Shown here piece by piece: positions 46,809-56,789 of a stretch of DNA of 64,000 nucleotides. The stretch's first letter is position 1; every line of letters begins with the position of its first letter. Origin of the DNA: Betaproteobacteria bacterium. GTDB taxonomy: Bacteria; Pseudomonadota; Gammaproteobacteria; Burkholderiales; Usitatibacteraceae. The position numbers and the translations under genes are program-made. The DNA lies in assembly GCA_016709665.1 (NCBI GenBank), contig JADJMI010000004.1, positions 177,599 through 241,598 of the forward strand, read 5' to 3'. The notes beneath the pieces are model-generated. The model was not told the DNA's origin. It did not search any database and worked only from the letters and a program-made list of their open reading frames with translations.

Positions 46809-46972
46809 AAGGCTTTGGAACCGCAGATGAACGCAGATGAACGCAGATGGGTTTCGTGTCGTGGGGGTCCGGGCTCATGGGATCGTTAGGACGATGCACG
46901 CAGGAACGGCGCCGCAAACGTACCTGAAAACCATCTGCGTTCATCTGCGTTCATCTGCGGTTCCAAAGCCTT
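46809..46972. repeat. Palindromic repeat family 2, copy 1
   Basis: Perfect 42-base inverted repeats (46809-46850 and 46931-46972) enclose an 80-base loop. Each arm begins AAGGCTTTGGAACC and continues with tandem ten-base units GCAGATGAAC. It sits between two convergent genes (46785-46994 has no gene). A second copy is at 56757-56926. No transposase is nearby. Confidence 0.9.
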
Positions 46973-46994
46973 GCGCCCGGATAACCCCGCTCCC

Positions 46995-48038
46995 CTAAAC
47001 AACCGCCGCCTCCAGCAGCGCAAGCGTCCGCTCCCCCGCATCGAACCGCGCCCGTATCCCCATCGGCAGCGTGATCTGCTGCGCGATGTGCCCGAACGAC
47101 ATCCCGATCGCCGCCGGAATGCCGAGCGGATACGCCCGGTCGACCAGCGTCTCCTCCAGCGTGAGCGAAGCCTCGCCCTCGGGCGCGTGGCACTTCACGA
47201 AGACCCCCAGCATCAGCCCCGCCGCCGCCGGCAGGTCGCCGGTGAGCGTGACGTGCATGAGCATCCGGTTGATGCGGTAGGGCGCCTCGCCGATGTCCTC
47301 GAGGAAAGCGATGCAGCCCTTCATGCGCGCCCCGTAGGGCGTGCCGGCCAGGGCGGAAAGCACCGAGAGATTGCCGCCGACGAGCGGGCCTTCCGCGACG
47401 CCCGGACGAACGACGCGTTCGGCGAACTCGGGCTGCCTGGCCGCCTTCGCGATGTTCTCCGCGGCGGCGCGGATGACGTGCCCCGGACGCGGCTCCATGA
47501 TGGCGGCCACCAGGTGCTCGCGCGAATAGTCCGACCAGGTCGAGATGGCCTGGGGCGCATGGAAAGTGACCAGCCCCGCCTGCCGCAGCATCGCGAGGTG
47601 GAGCGCCGTCACGTCCGAATAGCCGCACAGGATCTTCGGATTCGCGCGGACGAGCTTCCAGTCGACGTACGGCAGGACCTGCGCGCCGCCCGAGCCGCCG
47701 CGCCCGGCCCAGAGCGCCTTCACCTCGCGGTCCGCGAACATCGCGTGCAGGTCCTGCACCTGCTGGAAGGGCGTACCGCCGTAGTTGCCGCGTTGCAGGC
47801 GCACGTTCGCGCCCAGCTTCACGGTGAGGCCGAGCGACTCCAGGTTGCGGACGCTCTTCTCGATCTCCGCGTCGGAAAGGTGTCCGCCGGGGGCGATGAG
47901 GCCGGCCACGTCGCCGCGCTTGAGGCGAGGCGGCCTGACGAGCGAGCGCACAGTCGGCGCCCTGGCGAGCGCCGGAAAAGAAACGGCCGCCCCGAGGGCG
48001 GCCGCCGCGGCGCCGAAGCGCCGTCGCGAGACGTTCAC
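46995..48038 (-). CDS. Muramoyltetrapeptide LD-carboxypeptidase (S66), Tat-exported
   Basis: 347 residues. The N-terminus MNVSRRRFGAAAAALGAAVSFPALA is a Tat-type signal (SRRRF), so unlike cytosolic E. coli LdcA this enzyme would act in the periplasm. Catalytic triad: Ser141 in CGYSDVTALH, Glu247 in FLEDIGEAPYR, His317 in GMSFGHIAQQ. WAGRGGSGG replaces the usual ARGGYG. It releases the terminal D-Ala from tetrapeptides. It is 13 bases after the TonB-receptor gene on the same strand, so the two are probably one operon. Confidence 0.9.
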   Translation of the reverse strand: MNVSRRRFGAAAAALGAAVSFPALARAPTVRSLVRPPRLKRGDVAGLIAPGGHLSDAEIEKSVRNLESLGLTVKLGANVRLQRGNYGGTPFQQVQDLHAMFADREVKALWAGRGGSGGAQVLPYVDWKLVRANPKILCGYSDVTALHLAMLRQAGLVTFHAPQAISTWSDYSREHLVAAIMEPRPGHVIRAAAENIAKAARQPEFAERVVRPGVAEGPLVGGNLSVLSALAGTPYGARMKGCIAFLEDIGEAPYRINRMLMHVTLTGDLPAAAGLMLGVFVKCHAPEGEASLTLEETLVDRAYPLGIPAAIGMSFGHIAQQITLPMGIRARFDAGERTLALLEAAVV

Positions 48039-48051
48039 GTGCCGGGTCGGA

Positions 48052-50818
48052 CTAGAACCGGTACGCCACGCGCGCGGTGTAGGAACGGCCGCGCGGGTCG
48101 GCGACGCGCGGATCCCAGCCGGCGCCGGCCGCGAAGTCCAGGTTGTGCGCGGTGAAGGGCGGGTCCTCGTTGAAGAGGTTCTTGATGCCGCCCGTGAGCG
48201 TCAGGTTCTTGAAGCCCGTGTAGTTCACCGACAGGTGGTAGACCACGTAACTCTTCACCTTGGCGCTGAAATCCTGCGGCACCACGCCCACCGGGCGCTC
48301 GTCCTTGTAGCTGTCCGTGTACTGCTGGTAGAGCGACGTGGACCACGGGCCCGTCGAATAGACGAAGCTCGCCGTGTGCTTCCAGCGCGGGTAGAGGTCG
48401 CGGCTCGACCACTGGCCGGCGAACTCCGTGTAGGGCTGGGTATTGAAGATCCGCGACTTGAAGGTGTGGATGTAGGTGCCGTCGATGCCGGCCGTGAACT
48501 TGCCGTTCAGCATCTTGCCGGTGCCCTGCAGGCTCAGGTCGACGCCGCGGGTGATGTCGCCGTCGGCGTTCACGAAGCCGGCGCGGATGAAGCCGCCGGG
48601 GCCGTCGAGGCGCCCGTTGGTGCCGCGCACGAGGTTCTCCGGGAACGTCGTGTAGTTCGCGATGACCTGCTGGGGCGTGAGTTCGTAGATGCGGTCCTGC
48701 CGCATCACCGTCCACCAGTCCATGCTCATGGTCAGGTTCGTGGTCGGCTCGAACACGAAGCCCACGGCCCACTGCTCCGAGGTCTCCGGCTTGAGGGTGG
48801 AGTTCCCGCCGGAGCGGGCGAGCGGGCGGATCGCGCAGACCGAGAGGTCCGCACCGGGTGCCGTGGGACCGAGCGGGCACAGTTCGGGGTCGGCGATGTT
48901 GCCGGGCACCGGGGCATCGCCTTGCGCCGTGTAGAGCTGGAAGAAACTCGGCGCGCGGAAGCCCTCGCCGTAGGAGCCGCGGAAGAGCATTTCCTTCACG
49001 GGGTTGAACTTCACCGAGAACTTCGGGTTGGTGGTGCTCCCGAAGTCGCTGTAATCGTCGCGGCGGACGGCGAGCGACGCCTCCAGGGTCTTGTGCAGCG
49101 GCACGGAAAGCTCCGCGTAGATGGCCTTCACGGTGCGCTCGACTTCCGGGAAATCGGCGTCGAACGGCGCCTGGTAGACCGGCTGCGTCGTGGTCGCGCC
49201 ATTGGCGAACTGGTAGCTTTCCTTCCGGTAGTCGAAACCCGCGGCGAAGGCGAGAGGGCCGGCGGCCATCTGCATGATCTCGCCGGTGATGGCGCCGTCG
49301 AACTGCTTGAGGTTCGCCTCGCCGCCGAAGAGCTTGGTGCCGTTCGCGCGCGCCGCATCGAGCAGGGCCATGCCGCGCGAATCCTGCGACTGGCCCGGCA
49401 GCACCCACGGGTTGTAGAAGCCGCTCGCGAGCGCCGCGGTGAGCGGCGCGGTGAACATGTAGCCGTTGCCCAGGGTCGAGTCCGCCTCGCTGCCGGCCGT
49501 GGAAGCACCGAGCTTCCAGTCGTACTTGCCGGCAAGCGTGCCTTCGAGGCCCGCCAGGAATCGGTACGAATCCGACACCGTCTCGATCTCGCGGCCGCCG
49601 CAGTCCGTGCAGCGCAGGCGGTAGGCGATCGGGAGGTTGCGGTTGAAAGTCGGGATGTAGGCCGAGAGGTCCTGGTAGTACGGGCCGCCCGCCGGGTACT
49701 GCATGCCGGCGAACGCGCCGGTGGTGGTGATCTGCAACGGCTCGAACTGCTTCTTCGCCTCGCTGCGCGAGGCGACGATCTCCGCGAAGGCCGTCAGCTC
49801 GTTCGTGATCTGGAACGTGCCGCGCGAGACGAGGTTCACGCGGTCGTTCGGCTGCATGATCACCGCCGACCCGCCGTAGTCGTAGGCGCAGCCGTAGCGG
49901 GCGCCGGGCGAGGCCCACAGGGCGGTGTTGTACTGCGTCATGCCGGGATAGGTCTCGCAGCCCGTGGTGAAGGCGAGCAGGTTCGCGCGGTTGTAGGTCT
50001 GCGTGCCGCCCGAAGGCGTGCGGAAGGTGGCGCCCATGGCCGTGCCGGCGAGGCCCGTCTGGGTCGCGTACGGCGTGCCGGTCGTGTCGGGCGAGAGGCC
50101 GCGACCCGGCTGGTAGCCGTTCGACCAGTCGCGCTCGCCGCCCTTCAGGATCTCCTGGCGCTCGAAGGCGACGTTCGCCATCACGTTGAAGCGGTTCTTG
50201 GCCAGGTCGCCCCAGCCGACCAGCACGTTGGCGCGGTGGATGTTGCCGCCGCCCTCCTCGGTGATGTCCGTGGACGCCGAGAGCTCGACGCCCTGGAAGT
50301 CCTTGCGCAGGATGAAGTTGATCACGCCCGCGATGGCGTCAGTGCCGTAGATCGCCGAGGCACCGTCCTTGAGGATCTCGACGCGCTCCACGGCGGCGAG
50401 CGGGATCGAGTTCAGGTCGACCGCGTTGCCCTTGGCGCCGTGCGTCGACACGCGCCGGCCGTTCAGCAGCACGAGCGTGTTCGAAGCGCCCAGGCCGCGC
50501 AGGTTGGCGCTCGAGTTGCCGTTGTTGTTGCGGTCCGTCGTCCCGGAGCTGGATGCCGACGTTGGACGAGAGGTTGTCCGCCCCCGTGCCGTTGGCCGAG
50601 AGCTTCATCACCAGTTCCTCGGCGCTGGTGATGCCGCGCGCGACGATTTCCTGCTTCGTGATCACCTGCAGGGGCAGCGCGCTTTCGTTCGCGATGCGCT
50701 TGATGCTCGAGCCCGTCACCTCGACCCTCTCGACCTTCTGGGCTTCCTGCTGCTAGGCAGCCGCGGTACCCGCGGCGAACACGAGCGCGACGAGATGCGC
50801 GATCTGGGTCTTCTTCAA
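48052..50818 (-). pseudogene. TonB-dependent outer-membrane receptor, with premature stop and frameshift
   Basis: A large TonB-dependent receptor (about 920 residues when repaired) with plug and beta-barrel. TTG 50818 starts a signal peptide (QIAHLVALVFAAGTAAA) that runs into an in-frame TAG at 50753-50755. Reading through gives VERVEVTGSSIKRIANESALPLQVITKQEI, the TonB box-plug region. An extra base near 50551 breaks the plug; correcting it gives SSGTTDRNNNGNSSANLRGLG, then VLLNGRRVSTHG and an uninterrupted 806-codon barrel ending in the aromatic TARVAYRF. Next to LdcA in a muropeptide island it may import wall fragments. The ligand is unknown. Confidence 0.85.
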
Positions 50819-50957
50819 GGTGGGGCTCCCCTCTGGTTTGGATCGGAATTCTGGCCGGCCGGCGCGCCTTTGTTTCTCCCCTGGCGGGCCGTACCCGAGC
50901 GGGCATAATACCAATGCACTACCACTCGACGGGACTTTAGAGGGGAATGTCACCCAA

Positions 50958-52402
50958 ATGCAATACCTGATGTCGGGATTTACCCGGGTTTTCGCCTGCG
51001 TGACGGCGCTTCTCGTCGCCTTTGCCGTTCATGCCGAAATCCCCGCCCCCGTCGCCTCGCGACTCGCCGCCGCCGGCCTGCCCGAGGACTCCCTCGGATT
51101 CGTGGTCCTGGACGCCGCGACGGGCAAGGAGGTGCTGGCGCACCGGCCCGGCGCCTCGATGCAGCCGGCCTCCACCCTGAAGGTCCACGGCGGCCGTCGC
51201 CCTGAACGGCTCGGGCCCGGCCTGGACAGGGCGCACCGGAACTGGTGACGGCCGCGCCGCTCGAAGAAGGCGTCCTCAAGGGCGACCTGGTGCTGCGGGG
51301 GCGCCGATCCGGACGTGGGCTGGGCCGATTCCGCCGCATGCTGGTCGCCGCCCGCACGCAGGGCATCCGCGAAGTGGCGGGCGACTTCATCCTGGACCTG
51401 GGCCTTTTCTCGCCCGCGCGCCTCGACGAGGGCGTGCCCGCCTTCGACGAGACCCCGGAGTTCCGCTACAACCTCATCCCCGACGCCCTCATGCTGGGCT
51501 CGTACCTCTTAGGCCTCGAGCTCGCCGCGGACGGCAAGGCGGTCTCGGCCACGATCGAGACGCCGCTCGAGGGGGTGCGACTCGACAACGGCCTCGTCCT
51601 CTCCGAGCGCAAGTGCGCCGACTGGGAGGACGGCTGGAAACTGCCGGCGCTCGAGCGCCGCAACGGCGAGATCGTCGTGAAGCTCTCGGGCGACTTCCCG
51701 AAGGACTGCACGGCCTCGACCCGCCTGAACCTGCTCGACCGCGTGGAGTACGCCGACCGCCTCTTCCGTGCCCTCTGGAAGGAACTCGGCGGCACCTTCC
51801 GGGGCACGACCCGCGTGAGTTTCGCCCCGGGCGGGCGCACGATCGCGCAGCACCGCTCGCGCCTGCTGGGCGAGATGGTGCGCGACGTGAACAAGCGCTC
51901 CGACAACCCGGTGACGCGAATGCTCTACTCTCACCTCGGGACCACGGACCTCCTGCCCCCGGGCGGCACCACCGCCGAACGCGCGGAGCGCATCGTGCGC
52001 GACTGGCTCAGGGAAAAGGGCATCGACGACGCCGGCCTCGTGCTCGACAACGGCTCGGGCCTGTCGCGCAAGGAACGCATCCGTCCCGCGACGCTGGCCG
52101 CCGTGCTGCGCGAGGCGCGATCGAGCCCATGGTTCCCGGAGGACCTGTCGGCGCTGCCGATCGCCGGCATCGACGGGGGCGTGCGGCGCCGCCTCGACCG
52201 GAGCCCGGCCGCGAAGAAGTCGCGCCTGAAGACCGGCACGCTGCGCGACACCTCGGCGCTCGCGGGCTACGTCGTGGACACGGGCGGCACGACGCTCGTC
52301 TTCGTAGCGATGATCAACCACCCGAAGGCCACCGGCAGCGTGGCGCGCCCGATCCTGGACGCGCTGGTCGATCACGTCACGAGGCTCAGGACGGCGCGCT
52401 AG
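50958..52402 (+). pseudogene. D-Ala-D-Ala carboxypeptidase/endopeptidase (S13, DacB-like), multiply frameshifted
   Basis: Signal peptide from ATG 50958 (second ATG at 50970) ending AVHA. Then LPEDSLGFVVLDAATGKEVLAHRPGASMQPASTLKV, carrying the SxxK nucleophile (STLK). Between about 51185 and 51350 at least four single-base changes scramble the frame; correcting them gives stretches such as VALERLGPAWTG and GADPDVGWADFRRML. From 51352 to 52402 it is intact, with SDNPVTRMLYSHLG (SxN), VLDNGSGLSRKERI and KTGTLRDTSALAGYV (KTG). PBP4-type enzymes trim D-Ala and cut cross-links. The stop overlaps the convergent dipeptidase stop in a shared CTAG. Confidence 0.82.
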
Positions 52403-53007
52403 AGGATGCGGGCGTAGGTCGCGCGCACGGCCATCCGGTCGCCGCAGTCGAAGTGCCACCACTCGGTCGAGATGCCGTGCCAGCCCGCGCCTGGCGCGCG
52501 CGCAGCAGGTCCCGGTTTTCCACGTGCCCTCGCCCGATGGCGCCGGCGGCGAGGAGCCGCTCCTCGTAGGCCGGGTGCGAGCGCTCGTCGAGGCAATCGA
52601 AGGGCGTTCCCATGTCGAGTTCCCGGCCCGGCGCGTCGCAGAGCGTCCACGTCGACGGCCATCCCGAAGGAATGGATGGAGCCGCGCTCGGGCGGGGCCA
52701 GGTAGCGCTCGAGCTCCGTGCCCGCGAGCACGGCCCAGAGCTGCTCCTGCACGCGCTGCGGGCGCATCGCGTCCAGCACGAGGAGCGCCCAGCCGGGCCG
52801 TTCGCGGGCGAGCCAATCCGCCGAGGCCGCGAGCGCCCCGGCCGCGTCCCGGTGCAGGAAGCCGCAGTCGAGCGGCGAATAGAGATCGCGGCCGGCGAAA
52901 TTGTCCGGCGAGGCGTACCGCAGGTCCACGCGGACACCTTCGATCGTGGCGAGCGGCCGGTAATCGGCGTTTCCGGCGACGGATTCGGCCGGAATCGTGG
53001 CGGACAT
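52399..53007 (-). pseudogene. D-Ala-D-Ala dipeptidase (VanX/DdpX family, M15D), frameshifted
   Basis: From ATG 53007: VRVDLRYASPDNFAGRDLYSPLDCGFLHRDAA, LLVLDAMRPQRVQEQLW, and zinc motif GSIHSFGMAVD (HxxxxxxD). One extra base near 52645 and another defect near 52500 break the frame; the middle reads LCDAPGRELDMGTPFDCLDE and HPAYEERLLAAGAIG in the second frame. The last ligand motif STEWWHFDCGD returns to the first frame. No signal peptide, so it is cytosolic, like DdpX, which salvages D-Ala from the dipeptide. This would counteract Ddl if expressed at the wrong time. Confidence 0.82.
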
Positions 53008-53042
53008 GGCGTGAGGCGCACTTGGGGGGGCGGCCAATGTAA

Positions 53043-54361
53043 CATTTGGCCCGACTCCACCCAGCGGTACCTCGTCCAGGGCGCAAGCCGGTTTCCGCCG
53101 CATCCGCTGCCTGGGCGCCAAGAATTTCGCCACCAAGGCCATGGTCGCCGCCCTCCTCGCCGAGGGCACGACGCGCCTGCTCAACGCGCCGCGGATCGGC
53201 GACGTCGAGATCACCCGCAAGCTCCTGGCCGCCTCCGGCGCGAAGCTCGACTGGAGCGGCGACTCGGACCTCGCCATCGACGCGAGCACCATCCGCTCGT
53301 GCGACGTGCCGGTGCCCGACAGCGGCTCGAACCGCATCCCGATCCTGCTGCTCGGCGTGCTGCTGCACCGCATCGGCGAGGCGCACGTGCCCGTGGTCGC
53401 CGGCTGCAACATCGGCGCGCGCCCCGTGGATTTCCACCTCACCGCCGCGAAGATGTTCGGCGCGGAGATCGAGGTGGCCCCGGACGGCTACCGTGCCCGT
53501 CGCAGCGGCCCGCTGAAGGCCTGCCACTACCGCCTGCCCTACCCGTCCGTCGGCGCCACCGAGAGCTGCCTCTACCTGGGCGTGCTCGCCAAGGGCACGA
53601 GCATCATCGAGGGCGTCGCGATCGAGCCGGAGATCATGGCGCTCATCACGATGCTCAACACGATGGGCGCGCGCGTGCAGTTGAAGCCCAACCGCGAGCT
53701 CATCATCGAGGGTGTGGACCGGCTCTATCCCACCACCTACGACGTCCTGGGCGATCGCATCGAGGCCGCCTCGTGGGCCGCGCTCGCCGCCGCCACGGAC
53801 GGCGAGATCACCGTGGACGGCATCGATCCGTCCACGCTCATCAACTTCTTCGGCCCGTTCAACGCGGTCGGCGGCGGCGTCGCGATCGAGGACCGCGGTC
53901 CATCAAGTTCTTCCGGCGGCACCCGCTGCGCTCCATCGTGCTGGAGACGGACGTCTTCCCCGGCTTCGCCACGGACTGGCAGCAGCCCTTCGCCGTCATG
54001 CTCACGCAGGCCTCGGGCATCTCGATCATCCACGAGACGGTGTACGAGCGCCGCTTCGACTTCCTGACGTCCCTCTCGGCACTGGGCGCCAAGACGCAGA
54101 TCGAGACGCACTGCCTGGGGCTCGGTGCCCTGTCGTTTCCGGGTCGCGACTTCCCGCACAGCGCCATCGTGCGCGGCCCGGAACTTCGCCTCGGACGGCA
54201 TCACGCTCGACGTGCCGGACCTGGGCCGGCCTCGCCTACGTGATGGCCGCGGCCCTCGCCAAGGGCGAGACCACGATCACCTCCGTGCAGCGCATCGAGC
54301 GCGGCTACGGCGAGCTCGCGGTGCGCACGAAAGGGCTGAGCCTCCCGCTGCAGGCGTTCTA
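53043..54361 (+). pseudogene. MurA-like enolpyruvyl transferase paralogue, frameshifted
   Basis: An EPSP-synthase-fold protein close to UDP-GlcNAc enolpyruvyl transferase. After repair the N-terminus reads QRYLVQGGKPVSGRIRCLGAKNF. The main body (53141-53900) has VVAGCNIGARPVDFHL, retaining the cysteine that corresponds to E. coli MurA Cys115, and FFGPFNAVGGG. Breaks lie near 53085, 53905, 54180 and 54222; fragments such as VLETDVFPGFATDWQQPF and AGLAYVMAAALAKGETTI complete the family pattern to the stop at 54361. The start codon is uncertain. It lies outside the biosynthetic cluster, among salvage genes, and may be a second MurA. Confidence 0.75.
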
Positions 54362-54363
54362 GC

Positions 54364-55299
54364 ATGGCGGGCAGCGAGGGCTTCCCGTTCCGGTCGCAGA
54401 ACACGTTCCTCAAGGCGCCGGCGCACGACGCCTCGCGGCCCTTCGCCGTGGCGGGCCTGCCGTGGGACGGTTCGGTCACCAACCGGCCCGGCGCCCGGTA
54501 TGGCCCGGATGCGATCCGAAGGGCCAGTCACATGCTGTGCGACGGCACGCATCCGCATTTCGGCGTGTCCCCGCTCGCTTCGCTCACCGACCTGGGCGAT
54601 GTCGCCTTCCCCAACACCTCGCTCGCCGCCATGCGGGAGGCCGCCGCGGCCGCGATCCCCGCGCTCCTGGCGAAACACCATGTCGTGTGGCTGGGCGGCG
54701 ACCATTCGGTGACGCTGCCGGTGCTCCGGGCGATCCGCGCGCAAGCCGGCCGGCCCGTGGCGCTCGTGCACTTCGACGCGCACTGCGACACCTGGCCCGA
54801 TCACATGGGCGAGCCCTCGGGGCACGGCACGTGGACGCGCGAAGCGCTCGAGGAAGGCCTCGTCGTTCCCTCGGCCACGATCCAGCTCGGCATCCGCTCC
54901 GCGGCCGAGGCCGGCCCGCGGGACTTCGTGGCGAAGGCCGGGGGACGGGTGTTCGCCGCGCGGGAGCTTCGCGGGCGCGATGGCGCGGTCGCCCTGGCGC
55001 CGGCGATCGACGAGATCCGCCGCCGCGTCGCCCTGGCCGGCTCGCCGCCGGTATACCTCTCGCTCGACATCGATTGCCTCGACCCGGCCTTCGCGCCCGG
55101 CACCGGCACGCCCGAACCCGCCGGCCTAGCCACGTCGCAGGTGATGACGCTGCTCGAGGAGCTCGCCGACCTGCCCTGGTGCGGCATGGACGTGGTGGAA
55201 GTCTCGCCGCCCTACGACCACGCGGAGCTCACGAGCAACGCGGCGCCGCGTTCGCGTGGACGTACCTCGCGGGCCGCGTGGGCGCGCGCGGCCCGGTAA
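54364..55299 (+). CDS. Agmatinase/arginase-family ureohydrolase, probable C-terminal frameshift
   Basis: 311 residues as read, starting two bases after the MurA-like stop. Binuclear manganese ligands are intact: His114 (LGGDHSVTLP), Asp138/His140/Asp142 (HFDAHCDTW), and SLDIDCLDPAFAPGTGTPEPAGL. It is agmatinase-like (TPEPGG-type loop) rather than arginase. After EVSPPYDHAELTSNAA the frame departs from the family: one base off near 55245 gives FAWTYLAGRVGARGP, the expected ending. The correct stop is therefore uncertain. Substrate could be agmatine or another guanidino compound. Confidence 0.82.
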   Translation: MAGSEGFPFRSQNTFLKAPAHDASRPFAVAGLPWDGSVTNRPGARYGPDAIRRASHMLCDGTHPHFGVSPLASLTDLGDVAFPNTSLAAMREAAAAAIPALLAKHHVVWLGGDHSVTLPVLRAIRAQAGRPVALVHFDAHCDTWPDHMGEPSGHGTWTREALEEGLVVPSATIQLGIRSAAEAGPRDFVAKAGGRVFAARELRGRDGAVALAPAIDEIRRRVALAGSPPVYLSLDIDCLDPAFAPGTGTPEPAGLATSQVMTLLEELADLPWCGMDVVEVSPPYDHAELTSNAAPRSRGRTSRAAWARAAR

Positions 55300-56789
55300 G
55301 TGTCGCCCGCCATCCTCGTCGCGATCGTCCTCGCGTACTTCGCGTTGCTCTTCTGGGTGGCGCGCCGCACGGGGCACCACGCCACCAACGAGGGCTTCTT
55401 CGTCGGCAACCGGCGAAGCCCTTGGCTGCTGGTGGCCTTCGGCATGGTCGGCACCACGCTCTCGGGGGTCACTTTCGTGAGCGTGCCGGGCGCCGTGGGC
55501 CGCGACGCCTTCACCTACTTCCAGATCATCCTCGGGCACTTCTTCGGCTATCTCGTCATCGCCTTCGTGCTGCTGCCGCTCTACTACCGCGACGGCGTGA
55601 CCTCCATCTATCACCTGCTCGCGACGCGGCTCGGCACGGGCGCGCACCGCACGGGGGCCGCGTTCTTCATCCTGTCGCGCACGCTGGGCGCCACGGCGCG
55701 GCTGTACCTCGTCGTCGCGATCCTGCAGGCGACGCTCCTCGACGCGATGGGCGTGCCCTTCGCGCTCACGGCGGCCGTGATCCTGGGGCTGATCGTCGCC
55801 TATACCTTCGAGGGTGGCGTGAAGACGCTCGTGTGGACGGACCTGCTGCAGACGGCCTGCATGCTCGGCGGGCTCGTCGTGGTGACGCTCGTGATGCTCG
55901 ACCGGCTCGACCTCACGTTCGCGCAGAGCCTCGAGCGGCTCTCCGAAGCGGGCCTTTCGCGCGTTTTCGCCACGGATCCGGAAGCGCGCAACTGGGTCGG
56001 CAAGCATCTCGTGGCCGGCGCCTTCATCGCCATCGCGATGGCCGGCATGGACCAGGAGATGATGCAGAAGAACATCTCCGTGAGGCGCCTCGCGGATTCG
56101 CAGAAGAACGTGGTGCTCCTCGCCGCGCTGATGATGGGCGTGGTGCTGCTCTTCCTCTACCTCGGGGGGCTGCTGCACCTCTTCGCCCCGGCCGCGGGCG
56201 TGACGGCGCAGGGCGACCGCCTCTTCCCCGCCGTCGTGATGCAGGAGCTGCCGGCCGCGGTGCAGCTCGTCTTCTTCATCGCGCTCGTCTCCGCCCTCTT
56301 TCCCAGCGCGGACGGTGCGCTCACCGCGCTCACGTCGAGCTTCTGCATCGACCTGCTGGGCCTCCAGGAGCGCAAGGAGATCGGCGAGGCGGCGAAGAAG
56401 CGGATCCGCCAGCGCGTGCACATCGCTTTCGCCGCGGTGTTTCTCGCGCTGGTGCTGGGGTTCCACGCGCTGGGCAACCCCAGCATGATCAACGTGATCC
56501 TCAAGGTGGCGGCGTTCACCTACGGGCCGCTGCTGGGCCTTTTCGCCTTCGCCATCTTCGCCAGGAGACGGCCCGTCGATCGTCTCGTGCCCGTGGTGGC
56601 GATCGCGGCGCCGGTCATCTGCCTCTGGTCGACCGGAACCAGGCGGCGCTCTTCGGGACGTGGGAGGTGGGGCTCGAGATCCTGGTGCTGAACGGGGCGC
56701 TCACGTTCGCGGGGCTTTGGCTTTGCTCGCGACCGGCCGCTCGCGCGAGGGTCGTCAAAGGCTTTGGAACCGCAGATGAACGCAGATGA
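55300..56789 (+). CDS. Sodium:solute symporter (SSS family), C-terminal frameshift
   Basis: GTG at 55300 begins a protein with 12-13 membrane helices and the SSS fold: ILVAIVLAYFALLFWVARRTG, GFFVGNRRSPWLLVAFGMVGTTLSGVTFVSVPG, YTFEGGVKTLVWTDLLQT and PSADGALTALTSSFC. At about 56630 the frame breaks; the alternative frame gives the last helix NQAALFGTWEVGLEILVLNGALTFAGLWL and then a stop at 56787-56789. That stop and the last nine or so codons lie in repeat family 2. Without repair the chain ends at 56691 lacking this helix. Substrate unknown; proline or a muropeptide-derived sugar are both possible. Confidence 0.85.

Noticed and set aside
46809..46972. CRISPR-like array from the repeated GCAGATGAAC units
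   Set aside because: The ten-base units are directly adjacent without spacers and mirror each other across a loop, so this is a palindrome with tandem units, not a CRISPR. No cas genes are present.
47785..50631. A 948-codon plus-strand frame across the TonB receptor
   Set aside because: Antisense shadow of the receptor, with no domain pattern.
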